Of a stretch of DNA of 64,000 bases, positions 1-8,648 are shown piece by piece. Within the stretch, counting starts at the first letter, position 1; every line of letters begins with the position of its first letter. The notes under the pieces are model-generated. The model worked only from the letters and a program-made list of their open reading frames with translations. It had not been told where the DNA came from and searched no databases. The translations under genes and the position numbers were made by a program. Origin of the DNA: Ensifer sp. BR816 (GTDB lineage Bacteria > Pseudomonadota > Alphaproteobacteria > Rhizobiales > Rhizobiaceae); NCBI RefSeq assembly GCF_000378985.1, contig NZ_KB905370.1, positions 2,797,210 to 2,861,209 of the forward strand, given 5' to 3'.

Positions 1-2388
1 GGCGACCGTATCGACCCGCGCGAAGGTGCCGAGCGGCACCAGCCTGTTGTCGGCCGTCGGCACCTGCAGTTCGGCAAGCGTGGCGGCGGACCAGCGTCTT
101 GCCGGATCGACCTCCATGATGACCTTGTAGCTGTCGCCGGAAGTGTAGATGGTCGAGATCTGCTCCGAGCCGAAGCCACCATAGAGCGTCGAGCGCAGCA
201 CGTCCGTCGAAATGCCGAGTGCCGCGGCCTTGTCGCGGTCGACGACGAAACGTGCCTGCGGGGCATTGTTCTCGAGGTCTGTGCTGACATCGGTGAAGAA
301 GGCGCGGTCGTCGCGCATCGCCTCCGTCAGCTTGTCCGCCCACTGGTTCATGGCCGCCGGGTCGAGGCTTTGGACGACAAGCTGATACTGGCTGGCGGAG
401 CTGCGCGCGCCGACCGAGAGGTTCTGCACCGGCGTGATATAAGCCCTGATGCCGGCGATACTCGCGAGTGCCACACGCAATTCGGAAAGCACCTGAGGGA
501 GCGCCGGCCGCGCGTTCTTCGGCTTCAATTCGACGAAGAGCCTGCCAGAGTTCAGCGCGGAGGAGCCTGCCCCGCCCGAGCCGATCGAGCTTGCCACATG
601 CGCCACATAGGGCGAGCGGGCGAAGACGTCTTCGACCTTGGCCTGCAGCGCCGACATGGCGGCGAAGGAAATGTCCGTTCGCGCCTGCGTCGTCACCTGA
701 AGCTGGCCGATATCTTCCTGCGGAAAGAATCCCTTCGGCGTGGCGCCGGCCTGATAGGCGGTCACGCCGATGCTCGCCAGGAACAGGACGAGGACCGCAA
801 GTCGAGCGCGGATGCACAAGGTCAGCAGCCGCTCGTATCCACGCAGGAGTGCTTCGAAACCGCGCTCGAGCCGCGCGTCGAGGCCATGCCTGTCGTCGGC
901 GTCGGCGGATTTATCGGGCAGGCGCGCTGCCAGCATCGGCGTCAGCGTCAGGGACACGAAAGCGGAGGCGAGGATGGAAATGGTGACGACGATGGCGAAC
1001 TCGTTGAAGATTTTGCCGATCACGCCGCCCATCAACAGAACCGGAATGAAGACTGCGACCAGAGAGAGCGAAATCGCGATGATGGTGAAGCCGATTTCGC
1101 GCGAGGCGGCGATCGCTGCCTCGAAGGCGCCCTGTCCCTTCTCCTCCATATACCGGACGATGTTCTCCAGCATGACGATGGCATCGTCGACGACGAGGCC
1201 GACGGAGAGCGTCAGCGCCAACAGGGAAATGTTGTCGATCGAGAAGCCGAGGGCATACATGACCGCGAACGTGGCGATGATCGAGATCGGCACGGCGAGC
1301 GCCGGAATGAGCGTTGCCCACAGGCGGCGCACGAAGATGAAGATCACCAGGATCACCAGTGCGATCGTCAGGCCCAGCGTGAATTCGACGTCGTCGACGG
1401 CGCCCCGGACGGAGACGGAGCGGTCGTTGAGCGTCTCCAGCGACGCTCCCGCCGGCAGGGACTGGCGGAACGTCGGCAGCATCGCCTTGACCTTGTCGAC
1501 GACCGCCACCGTATTGGCATCCGGCTGGCGCTGGATGGCGAGGATGATCGCCCGCGCGCCGTCATGCCAGCTTGCGGTCTGGGTGTTGGCGACCGAGTCG
1601 ATCACCTTGGTCACGTCGCCAAGTCGGACTGCCTTGCCGTCCGCAGTCTTGATGATCACCTTCGAGAAGGCGGCGGCATTCTCCAATTGCGTGTCGGCGA
1701 CGATGGTCACCTGCCGCCCGGTCGACTGCACCGTGCCGAGCGGCGAATTGTCGTTTGCCGCGGCGATCGCGGTCTGCAGCTGCGTGAGCGAGATGCCGCG
1801 CGCGGCAAGGGCGTCGGGATCGATCTCGATGCGCACGGCAAATTGCTGGCTGCCGAAGATCGAGACTTCCGCAACGCCTTCGAGGGTCGAAAGCGACGGC
1901 GAGATCACCTGCTGGGCAAAGGCATCGAGCTTGGTGAGCGGCACGGTATCGCTCTTCAAGGCCAGAAGCAGCACCGGCGCATCGGCCGGGTTGACCTTGC
2001 GGAAGCTCGGCGGGGAAGGCATGTCCTGCGGCAGGGTTCGCAGCGTACGGGTAATCGCCGCCTGGACGTCGGCCGCCGCCGCCTCGATATCGCGGTCGAG
2101 CGCGAACTGGATGGAGATCGACGTCGCGCCGAGGGAATTGTTCGTCGATATGCTGTCGATCCCCGCAATGGTATTGAATTGCTTGATGAGCGGGGTTGCG
2201 ACCGAGGTCGCCATCGTCTCGGGCGATGCGCCGGGCAGGGTCGCGGAGACATTGATCACCGGAAATTCGGTGCGCGGCAGCGCCGCAACGGGCAGTGCCG
2301 CATAGGCGAAGAGCCCGGCGAAGACGAGCGCAAGCGACATCAACAGCGTTGCGACGGGACGGCGAATGCAGAATTCGGAAATCGACAT
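1..2388 (-). CDS. RND efflux permease (AcrB/HAE1-like), C-terminus cut by window edge
   Basis: Inner-membrane proton-driven pump subunit of a tripartite RND exporter. The reading frame is open from an ATG at 2386-2388 to base 1, giving 796 codons without a stop, so the C-terminus (usually about 1,030-1,050 residues in total) lies outside the window. The start MSISEFCIRRPVATLLMSLA is the usual RND N-terminus with TM1. A porter domain follows, then an LTLSVGLVVDDAIVMLENI stretch that is diagnostic of the RND TM4 region. The adaptor gene lies 39 nt upstream on the same strand, so the two form an operon. Substrate unknown. The family call is firm; the HAE1 subfamily is inferred. Confidence 0.93.
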   Translation of the reverse strand, partial: MSISEFCIRRPVATLLMSLALVFAGLFAYAALPVAALPRTEFPVINVSATLPGASPETMATSVATPLIKQFNTIAGIDSISTNNSLGATSISIQFALDRDIEAAAADVQAAITRTLRTLPQDMPSPPSFRKVNPADAPVLLLALKSDTVPLTKLDAFAQQVISPSLSTLEGVAEVSIFGSQQFAVRIEIDPDALAARGISLTQLQTAIAAANDNSPLGTVQSTGRQVTIVADTQLENAAAFSKVIIKTADGKAVRLGDVTKVIDSVANTQTASWHDGARAIILAIQRQPDANTVAVVDKVKAMLPTFRQSLPAGASLETLNDRSVSVRGAVDDVEFTLGLTIALVILVIFIFVRRLWATLIPALAVPISIIATFAVMYALGFSIDNISLLALTLSVGLVVDDAIVMLENIVRYMEEKGQGAFEAAIAASREIGFTIIAISLSLVAVFIPVLLMGGVIGKIFNEFAIVVTISILASAFVSLTLTPMLAARLPDKSADADDRHGLDARLERGFEALLRGYERLLTLCIRARLAVLVLFLASIGVTAYQAGATPKGFFPQEDIGQLQVTTQARTDISFAAMSALQAKVEDVFARSPYVAHVASSIGSGGAGSSALNSGRLFVELKPKNARPALPQVLSELRVALASIAGIRAYITPVQNLSVGARSSASQYQLVVQSLDPAAMNQWADKLTEAMRDDRAFFTDVSTDLENNAPQARFVVDRDKAAALGISTDVLRSTLYGGFGSEQISTIYTSGDSYKVIMEVDPARRWSAATLAELQVPTADNRLVPLGTFARVDTVA

Positions 2389-2427
2389 GACCGTTTCCCA
2401 TGACCTGACAGCTACAGCATTTTGCAG

Positions 2428-3705
2428 TCAGGTGGAATCACCTGACGCCGCACAAATGCGGCAAAAACAAACAGATAGAGCGGCGGCGCGAACATCGTGG
2501 GCGCATCCGCTCTGTCGGACGACGCGCGCCTTGTCGCCGGCCTTGAGATGCAACTGTCCTTCCGTCACGACCCTGTCGCCGGCCGCGAGCCCCGAACTGA
2601 TCGCTGCCTCCTGCCCGTCGTTGGCGGCGACGACCACCGGACGGAGCTCGACCGTATCATCGGCGTTCAGCCGATAGACGAAGTCGCCTTTCTGGCTGAC
2701 CTGGACCGCGACGGCGGGAATGACGGGCGCATTCGTGAGGGTCTTTGCCTCGATATCGACGTCAACATATTGACCCGGCCAAAGCTTCTCTTCGGCATTG
2801 GAGAAGCGGGCGCGCATCAACACCGTCGCGGTCGCCGTATCGACGGCGGAATCGATGAAGTCGAGCACGCCCGTGCCGATGGTCTCCTGAGTGCCGCTGA
2901 GCCGCGCGGTGACGTGGGGCGGGGCGCCGGATTCGAGCCGAGCCTTGAGCGCCTGCAGATGGTTCTCGGGCAAATGAAAGGCGACCTCGATCGGATCGAT
3001 GGCGGTAATGGTGACCAGGCTTGTCGTGGAAGCGCTGCCGGTGGCGCCGACGAGATCGCCGACCGTCACCTGGACGGCGCCGAGACGCCCACCGATCGGG
3101 GCGCGAATCCGCGTCAGGTCGATCGACACCTTGTCCGCTTCGACTGTCGCCTGATCGGCTGCGACCGTGGCCTTGGCGGATTGCTGCGCCGAGAGGGCAC
3201 TGTCATAGGCCTGCTGCGTGCCTGTGTTGTCGTCGCGTAGCGTTTTGGCCCTGTCGAGCTCGACCGTGGCGTCGGCAAGGAGCGCCGTGTCCTTCGCCAG
3301 TATCGCCTCGTCGCGGCTGAGGTCGGCCTGCAGGGCGCGGTCGTCGAGGGAGAACAGGAGATCCCCCGCCTTGACCCTGTCGCCGTCTTTCACGTGAATG
3401 CCGGCGATCTGGCTCGAAATGCGTGCGTTCACTTCAACCGTATCCGGCGCCTGAACATTGGCGAAGGTGCTGATGACGACGGGGAAGTCCTGCTGCTCGA
3501 CGTCGGCAATTTCAACTGCGACGGGCTGCGGGCCGGAGCCGCGGGTCGCCTTGCCGCTGTTTTCGCCGGAGAGGCGGCCCACATGGGCGTCGGCGGCCGT
3601 ATCGAGCAGGTCGATCCCCGCGATTCTCGTCACGAGCGGCGCCATGGCAATACCAGCCAGCGTACAGCCCACAGCAACCGCAGCGATGACGACCCGGCCA
3701 GACAT
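2428..3705 (-). CDS. RND efflux periplasmic adaptor (membrane fusion protein)
   Basis: 425-residue periplasmic adaptor linking the downstream RND permease to an outer-membrane channel. I chose the ATG at 3703-3705 because AAGGAGCG lies just upstream; the frame extends 19 codons further but has no good ribosome site there. After an N-terminal membrane anchor (about residues 5-25) come the lipoyl/barrel-sandwich halves around a coiled-coil hairpin (IAGIHVKDGDRVKAGDLLF and DLTRIRAPIGGRLG), a beta-barrel, and a C-terminal 'GLAAGDRVVTEGQLHLKAGD' segment typical of HlyD_D23/MFP proteins. It is the first gene of the operon. No regulator lies next to it in the window. Confidence 0.92.
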   Translation of the reverse strand: MSGRVVIAAVAVGCTLAGIAMAPLVTRIAGIDLLDTAADAHVGRLSGENSGKATRGSGPQPVAVEIADVEQQDFPVVISTFANVQAPDTVEVNARISSQIAGIHVKDGDRVKAGDLLFSLDDRALQADLSRDEAILAKDTALLADATVELDRAKTLRDDNTGTQQAYDSALSAQQSAKATVAADQATVEADKVSIDLTRIRAPIGGRLGAVQVTVGDLVGATGSASTTSLVTITAIDPIEVAFHLPENHLQALKARLESGAPPHVTARLSGTQETIGTGVLDFIDSAVDTATATVLMRARFSNAEEKLWPGQYVDVDIEAKTLTNAPVIPAVAVQVSQKGDFVYRLNADDTVELRPVVVAANDGQEAAISSGLAAGDRVVTEGQLHLKAGDKARVVRQSGCAHDVRAAALSVCFCRICAASGDST

Positions 3706-3838
3706 CAATTGCGCTCCTTTTCGTGGGCTCGGGATCGTCGTGATCTCGTCCACAAAGAGCATCGGGGCCCCATGGCCGCCGATAGCGCAACCAGCATTGA
3801 GAATAAGCGGGGGCCGCGTCCAGTGTTATTTCAATAGG

Positions 3839-4018
3839 TTACGAAGATTTAATCCGGCCTGATCGCAAGTCGGCGAGATCGGAGTCGGCGATGTCTTTGA
3901 CACTCTGCCCCTCGGGCCGCTTGGTCTCGATCTCCAGCTGGTGCACCGCGCGCCGTACGCGCTGCCATTCCTTCTCGATGCGAAGGAACGCCTCCGTCGA
4001 CATGAATCTTGGCTGCAT
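3839..4018 (-). CDS. Small hypothetical protein, 59 aa
   Basis: Starts at ATG 4016-4018 directly after a near-consensus AAGGAGGTCAT ribosome site, which is the main reason to call it real. The product begins MQPRFMSTEAFLRIEKEW and is charged and helix-prone, with no signal peptide or membrane segment. It reads toward the RND adaptor gene on the same strand, 133 nt ahead of it. I do not recognise the family. Two overlapping frames here (to 4076 and 4131) lack a comparable ribosome site. Confidence 0.55.
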   Translation of the reverse strand: MQPRFMSTEAFLRIEKEWQRVRRAVHQLEIETKRPEGQSVKDIADSDLADLRSGRIKSS

Positions 4019-4379
4019 ATGACCTCCTTGCGCCGTGTCCCGAAACACGCAAAGGCAATTGTAGTTCCGATGCCATCTCCGGATACGGCGGATAGGCGTG
4101 GACCTACGCCAGTGGCGACGATGCCAGCCAAATAGGTGAACCGCGCAGCTGCTGATCGGTTATGCGGCGGGGTCCACCTATCGCCCCTCGAGCTGGTGAG
4201 GCCGCCGCGCGGGGAACAGCGAGATCGACGGCCTCAGGCACTGCGCCTCGCTCGGATTCCACTCCTGGCGCGGCCACTCGTCAAGGTTTAAAATTTACTC
4301 AATTCGAGCTACAGGTTACATCAGGCAGAGGGGACGTGTCCAAGCAGCGGCGCTCGCCGCATCGCCGGCGCGGAAAGTT
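4019..4379. other. Non-coding stretch
   Basis: About 360 nt between the small hypothetical gene and the putative small membrane protein gene. An open frame at 4162-4497 (+) has no ribosome site and arginine-rich, shadow-like composition, so I reject it. No hairpin, repeat or operator stands out. Confidence 0.5.
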
Positions 4380-4505
4380 CTATAGGGAATGGACAGTCCA
4401 GGATGCGGCGCCGAGGATCAGGCCAACCGTCAGCACGATGGCGATGCCATATCTCATCATTTTCATCCGGCGCGTGCGTTCGCCGGTCCAGTCGTAGCTC
4501 ATCAT
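4380..4505 (-). CDS. Putative single-span small membrane protein, 41 aa
   Basis: Short frame starting at ATG 4503-4505 with GGAGCGC just upstream and ending in TAG at 4380-4382. The N-terminus (MMSYDWTGERTRRMKMM) is hydrophilic and basic. It is followed by one hydrophobic helix, YGIAIVLTVGLILGAASW, ending in TVHSL. That is the normal layout of a small positive-inside bacterial membrane protein. Function unknown. It is transcribed away from the asparagine synthetase-like gene. The call rests on a ribosome site plus a coherent membrane segment only. Confidence 0.5.
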   Translation of the reverse strand: MMSYDWTGERTRRMKMMRYGIAIVLTVGLILGAASWTVHSL

Positions 4506-4848
4506 GCGCTCCGAGCGATATTGCGCTTCGAACCTCAAGATTGAACTGATTTTCTTAACAAAGAGGAAACCACGTCTTCCGCGGCAATTTACCGGACTCA
4601 GCCGAAACCCTTGGTGTCGTCAGCTTGGCGCCTGACAACAAGTATAGATTCAATAAAATTTTCGTAAAATAGTAATTGAACGCACAGAGAGCCTTGTTGC
4701 TTACTACTACTCCATTAGTCTCGCCTTCGATATTCCTGATTCTGAATAATTTACCATCATCGGAGAAACCTTACGCGGGTTAACTCTTGCTCGTGGCATT
4801 CGGTCTATACATTCAGCCCGATTGCGGGGCGGTGAGAGCGATTTTTGC
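4506..4848. promoter_or_regulatory. AT-rich intergenic region upstream of the polysaccharide region
   Basis: About 340 nt, clearly richer in A+T than its surroundings, especially around 4630-4760. It separates the divergent small membrane protein gene from the asnB-like gene and probably holds the promoter of the asnB-ACP-ligase-nadE operon. I cannot assign a confident -35/-10 pair or operator. Confidence 0.4.
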
Positions 4849-6786
4849 ATGTGTGGCTTCAGCGGCTATTTTGGCTCGATACGGGACGGAAGGGCGCTTC
4901 TCGAGACGATGACGGCCGCGATCGCGCATCGGGGGCCGGACGAGCAGGGTATTTTCACCGTTCCCGAAGCCGGTCTCGGCCATGTGCGGCTCTCCATCGT
5001 CGGGCTCGGCGACGGGCAGCAGCCGATGTCGGATGCGAGCGGCGAGCTGACGATCGCCTTCAACGGTGAAATCTTCAACTATGTGGAGCTCAGGGAGCAG
5101 CTGCGCGCCAGGGGGCGCCGGTTCCGCACCTCGAGCGATACCGAGGTCATTCTCCATCTCTATGACGAGATGGGCGAGGAATGTTTGTCGTTGCTCAATG
5201 GCGATTTCGCTTTCGCCATCTGGGATGCCCGCCGCCAACGGATGATGCTCGCGCGCGACCGCATGGGGGTGCGGCCGCTCTTCTATACGATGCAGGGGAA
5301 CACGTTATACTTCGCCTCCGAGATCAAGGCGCTTCTCAAGGTGCCAGGCGTCGAGGCGGAGATCGATCCGATCGCGCTCGACCAGATCTTCACCCTCTGG
5401 GCACCGATCGCACCCCGCACGCCCTTCCGCAATATCCTCGAACTCGAGCCGGCCCACCTGATGATCGTCGATCGGCGTGGCGTCACGACGCGGCCCTACT
5501 GGCAGCTTCAATATCCGGACCGGAGCCAGCCGCCCGGCCATGTGGACGAACGACGTGCTGCCGAGGAGTTGCGGGCGCTCCTGATGGACGCGACCCGCAT
5601 CCGCATGCGGGCCGACGTACCGGTCGGCGCCTATCTCTCCGGCGGCCTCGATTCCTCGATCGTGTCGGCCCTTGCGGCCGGCATCGCACCGCAGGGGCTT
5701 CGCACCTTCTCCGTCACCTTCGACAGTGCCGAGCATGACGAAAGCGCATTTCAGCTGGAAATGGCCGCGGCGCTCGGGACCGAGCACAATGCGATCGCCT
5801 GCCGCGAGGGCGACATCGCCAAGGTCTTTCCAGACGTCATCCGCTTCACCGAAAGACCGATCATCCGCACGGCGCCGGCCCCGCTCTACCAATTGTCGGG
5901 GCTGGTGCGGGAGGCCGGGCTGAAGGTCGTGCTGACCGGCGAGGGGGCCGACGAGGTCTTCGCCGGCTACGACATCTTCAAGGAAGCGCGCGTCCGCCGT
6001 TTCTGCGGGCGCCAGCCGGGCTCGCGCATCCGGCCGCATCTCTTCCGCAAGCTCTATCCTTATCTGCCGGGCCTCAAGCAGCAGTCGCCGGAATATCTCG
6101 CCGCCTTCTTCGGCGCCGGCGACGAGCCGCTCGACGACCCGCTCTTCTCGCATCGCCCCCGTTTCAAGGGGACGGCTGCGACGAAACTGTTCTTCTCCGG
6201 CGACCTGCGTGCGCAACTGAAGGACTACGATGCCGTTGCCGAACTCAACGAACGGATGCCGCCGGAATTCGGCCGATGGCACCCGCTGCACCAGGCGCAG
6301 TATCTCGAAAGCCGTTTCCTGTTGCCCGGCTACATTCTATCGAGCCAGGGCGACAGGATGGCGATGGCCCACGGTATCGAGGGCCGTTTTCCATTCCTCG
6401 ACCATCGGCTTGTCGAGTTTGCCGCCAAGCTGCCGCCGGAGATGAAACTCAAGGGCCTCACGGAGAAGCACATCCTGCGCGAGGCGACGAAGGATCTTCT
6501 GCCGGCGGCCATCGGAAAGCGGGTGAAGCAGCCCTACCGCGCACCCGACAGCCATTCCTTCAGCGGCGCCGGCGAGCTTGGCTACGTCCGCGACGTCCTG
6601 AGCGAGGAGGCGGTCGCCGCGGGCGGCCTCTTCAATGCCAGGGCGGTGACCAAGCTCTACGAAAAATGCCGCGCGCGCCCGGCCTCGGGCTTCCGCGACA
6701 ACGCCGCCTTCATCGGCATCCTCTCGACGCAGCTGTGGCTGCAGACATTCACGGGCACCAGCATCCGCAAGGCCGAAGCGGCCTGA
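4849..6786 (+). CDS. asnB: Asparagine synthetase (glutamine-hydrolysing)-like amidotransferase
   Basis: 645 residues in two domains. The N-terminal class II glutamine amidotransferase domain must begin MCGFSGYF so that Cys2 becomes the catalytic N-terminal residue after Met removal; this fixes the start at 4849, although the frame extends 9 codons upstream. The C-terminal ATP-pyrophosphatase domain carries the PP-loop SGGLDSS near residue 265. In this class glutamine-derived ammonia amidates an adenylated carboxylate. The following ACP, AMP-ligase and NadE-like genes suggest an acyl or polysaccharide-modifying substrate rather than housekeeping asparagine synthesis. A comparable amidotransferase is a standard member of exosortase-associated EPS loci (established); its use here is inferred. 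Confidence 0.88.
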   Translation: MCGFSGYFGSIRDGRALLETMTAAIAHRGPDEQGIFTVPEAGLGHVRLSIVGLGDGQQPMSDASGELTIAFNGEIFNYVELREQLRARGRRFRTSSDTEVILHLYDEMGEECLSLLNGDFAFAIWDARRQRMMLARDRMGVRPLFYTMQGNTLYFASEIKALLKVPGVEAEIDPIALDQIFTLWAPIAPRTPFRNILELEPAHLMIVDRRGVTTRPYWQLQYPDRSQPPGHVDERRAAEELRALLMDATRIRMRADVPVGAYLSGGLDSSIVSALAAGIAPQGLRTFSVTFDSAEHDESAFQLEMAAALGTEHNAIACREGDIAKVFPDVIRFTERPIIRTAPAPLYQLSGLVREAGLKVVLTGEGADEVFAGYDIFKEARVRRFCGRQPGSRIRPHLFRKLYPYLPGLKQQSPEYLAAFFGAGDEPLDDPLFSHRPRFKGTAATKLFFSGDLRAQLKDYDAVAELNERMPPEFGRWHPLHQAQYLESRFLLPGYILSSQGDRMAMAHGIEGRFPFLDHRLVEFAAKLPPEMKLKGLTEKHILREATKDLLPAAIGKRVKQPYRAPDSHSFSGAGELGYVRDVLSEEAVAAGGLFNARAVTKLYEKCRARPASGFRDNAAFIGILSTQLWLQTFTGTSIRKAEAA

Positions 6787-6808
6787 CGGGAAAGGAAAGG
6801 GAAAAATC

Positions 6809-7072
6809 ATGACGCAAGCGATCAGGGAGAAGGTCAAGGCCTTCATCATCGAGAATTTTCTCTTCGGCGATACCGCCTACGAGCTTGCCGATAGCGCTTC
6901 GCTGATCGAGAACGACATCATCGATTCGACCGGGGTTCTCGAACTCGTCGCCTTCATCGAGGACGAGTTCGGCATCGTGATGGCGGATGCCGACATCGTT
7001 CCGGCGAATCTCGATTCGCTGGCGCGCATCTCGGCCTTCATCGCGGCGAAAGCAGTGCCGGTCACGGCGTAA
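6809..7072 (+). CDS. Acyl carrier protein
   Basis: 87-residue ACP of normal length. The phosphopantetheine site is read as NDIIDSTGVLELVAF, with Ser40 as the attachment residue; Thr follows the Ser where fatty-acid ACPs usually have Leu (DSL), a variation seen in specialised ACPs. It lies 22 nt after the asnB-like gene and 28 nt before the AMP-ligase, which probably loads it. It is likely dedicated to this pathway rather than to bulk fatty-acid synthesis. Confidence 0.9.
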   Translation: MTQAIREKVKAFIIENFLFGDTAYELADSASLIENDIIDSTGVLELVAFIEDEFGIVMADADIVPANLDSLARISAFIAAKAVPVTA

Positions 7073-7100
7073 GCGACGGCGGAGCGGGGGCATCACGAAC

Positions 7101-8648
7101 ATGCGGTTCGAGCAATTCCTTATCAGGAACGCCGCGGCCCACGGGGCAAAGACGGCGCTGGTCACCGATCGCAAGCGGCTGAGCTACGAGGAACTGGATA
7201 GCCTTTCGTCCCGGCTCGCCGCTGCGCTCGCCGCAAGCGGCGTGAATGCCAATGACCGCGTCCTGGTCTTCATGGACAATTGCTGGGAGGCGGCGGTGGC
7301 GATCTTCGCCATCCTCAAGGTCGGCGCGACCTTCAGCCCGATCAACGCCTCCACGAAGGCCGACAAGCTCGCCTATATCATTGCCGATTGTGAGCCGGCA
7401 GCGATCCTGACGCAGGCAAAGCTGATGCCGATCGTTGCGGAAGCACGCGCGCTTTCGCCCGCCGTGCCGCTTTTCGTCTGCTCGACAGCGGCGTCGGGCG
7501 GCAGCACGCTGGAAGGTTCGGCCTCCTTCGAAGAGTGCCTGAAGGCTGAGCCCTTGCGCGTCCTGCATGGCGGCATCGACGTCGATCTCGCCATGCTGAT
7601 CTATACGTCCGGATCGACCGGGCGTCCCAAGGGCGTGATGATGACGCACCGCAATATCGATGCGGCGTCGGAGTCGATCACCACATATCTGCGCAACACG
7701 CCGGACGACATCATTCTTAACGTCCTGCCGCTTGCGTTCGACTATGGCCTCTATCAGTTGCTGATGGCGATCCGGCTCGGCGCCACCCTCGTCCTCGAAA
7801 AATCCTTTGCCTTCCCGCAGGCGATCTTCGAGCGGATCCGCGCCGAAGGCGTCACCGGCTTTCCGCTGGTGCCGACGATGGCCGCGATGATCCTGCAGAT
7901 GCGCGACCTCGAGCCTGACTTCCTGCCGAGCCTTCGCTACATCTCCAACACCGCCGCGGCGCTGCCGCCGGTGCATATCGCGCGGCTGCGCGAGCTTTTC
8001 CCGAGCGCCCGGCTCTATTCCATGTATGGCTTGACGGAATGCAAGCGCTGCACCTACCTGCCGCCGGAGGAGCTCGACGGCCGGCCGGGTTCGGTCGGTA
8101 TAGCTATTCCGAACACCGAAGCTTTCGTCGTCGACGAGGAAGGCAAGCGTGTGCCGCCGGGTGCCCCCGGTGAACTGGTCATCCGCGGCCCGCACGTCAT
8201 GCAGGGCTACTGGCGCAACGAGGCGGCCACCGAACGCATGCTGCGCCCAGGTCCGAACACGTGGGAAAAGGTGCTCTATACGGGCGACCTCTTCCGCACC
8301 GACGACGAGGGCTTCCTCTATTTCGTCGGCCGCAAGGACGACATCATCAAGACGCGCGGGGAGAAGGTGGCGCCGAAGGAGGTCGAGACCGTCCTTCACG
8401 CGCATCCGGGAATTGCCGAAGCGGTCGTCATCGGTATTCCCGACCCGGTGCTCGGGGCTGCGATCGGCGCGCTCGTCGTCCGCTCCGACGCGGCGCTTAC
8501 CGAGAAGGACATCATCCGCCACTGCGCCCGTCACCTCGAGGATTTCATGGTGCCGAAGACCGTCGAGTTCCGCACCGAGCTGCCGAAGACGGAAACGGGC
8601 AAGGTGAGCCGCAGGCTGGCGGCCGAGACATTGGAGGCAGCAGAATGA
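7101..8648 (+). CDS. AMP-forming acyl-CoA/acyl-ACP ligase (ANL superfamily)
   Basis: 515 residues starting at ATG 7101 (MRFEQFLIRNAAAHG). ANL motifs in order: the P-loop-like YTSGSTGRPKGVMMTH near residue 168, YGLTECKRC near 308, GRKDDIIKTRGEKVAPKEVE near 410, and the C-terminal catalytic lysine segment PKTETGKVSRR near 494. It should adenylate a carboxylic acid and transfer it to the ACP encoded just upstream. Its stop overlaps the next start (ATGA), so translation is coupled. Substrate not predictable by eye. Confidence 0.9.
   Translation: MRFEQFLIRNAAAHGAKTALVTDRKRLSYEELDSLSSRLAAALAASGVNANDRVLVFMDNCWEAAVAIFAILKVGATFSPINASTKADKLAYIIADCEPAAILTQAKLMPIVAEARALSPAVPLFVCSTAASGGSTLEGSASFEECLKAEPLRVLHGGIDVDLAMLIYTSGSTGRPKGVMMTHRNIDAASESITTYLRNTPDDIILNVLPLAFDYGLYQLLMAIRLGATLVLEKSFAFPQAIFERIRAEGVTGFPLVPTMAAMILQMRDLEPDFLPSLRYISNTAAALPPVHIARLRELFPSARLYSMYGLTECKRCTYLPPEELDGRPGSVGIAIPNTEAFVVDEEGKRVPPGAPGELVIRGPHVMQGYWRNEAATERMLRPGPNTWEKVLYTGDLFRTDDEGFLYFVGRKDDIIKTRGEKVAPKEVETVLHAHPGIAEAVVIGIPDPVLGAAIGALVVRSDAALTEKDIIRHCARHLEDFMVPKTVEFRTELPKTETGKVSRRLAAETLEAAE

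Noticed and set aside
370-2403. 677-codon open frame on the plus strand
   Set aside because: Lies antisense to the RND permease gene; Arg/Asp/His-rich, no domains. A GC-rich shadow frame.
4162-4497. 111-codon frame on the plus strand upstream of asnB
   Set aside because: No ribosome site, random-looking Arg/Pro-rich product; the minus-strand 41-aa frame is the better candidate.
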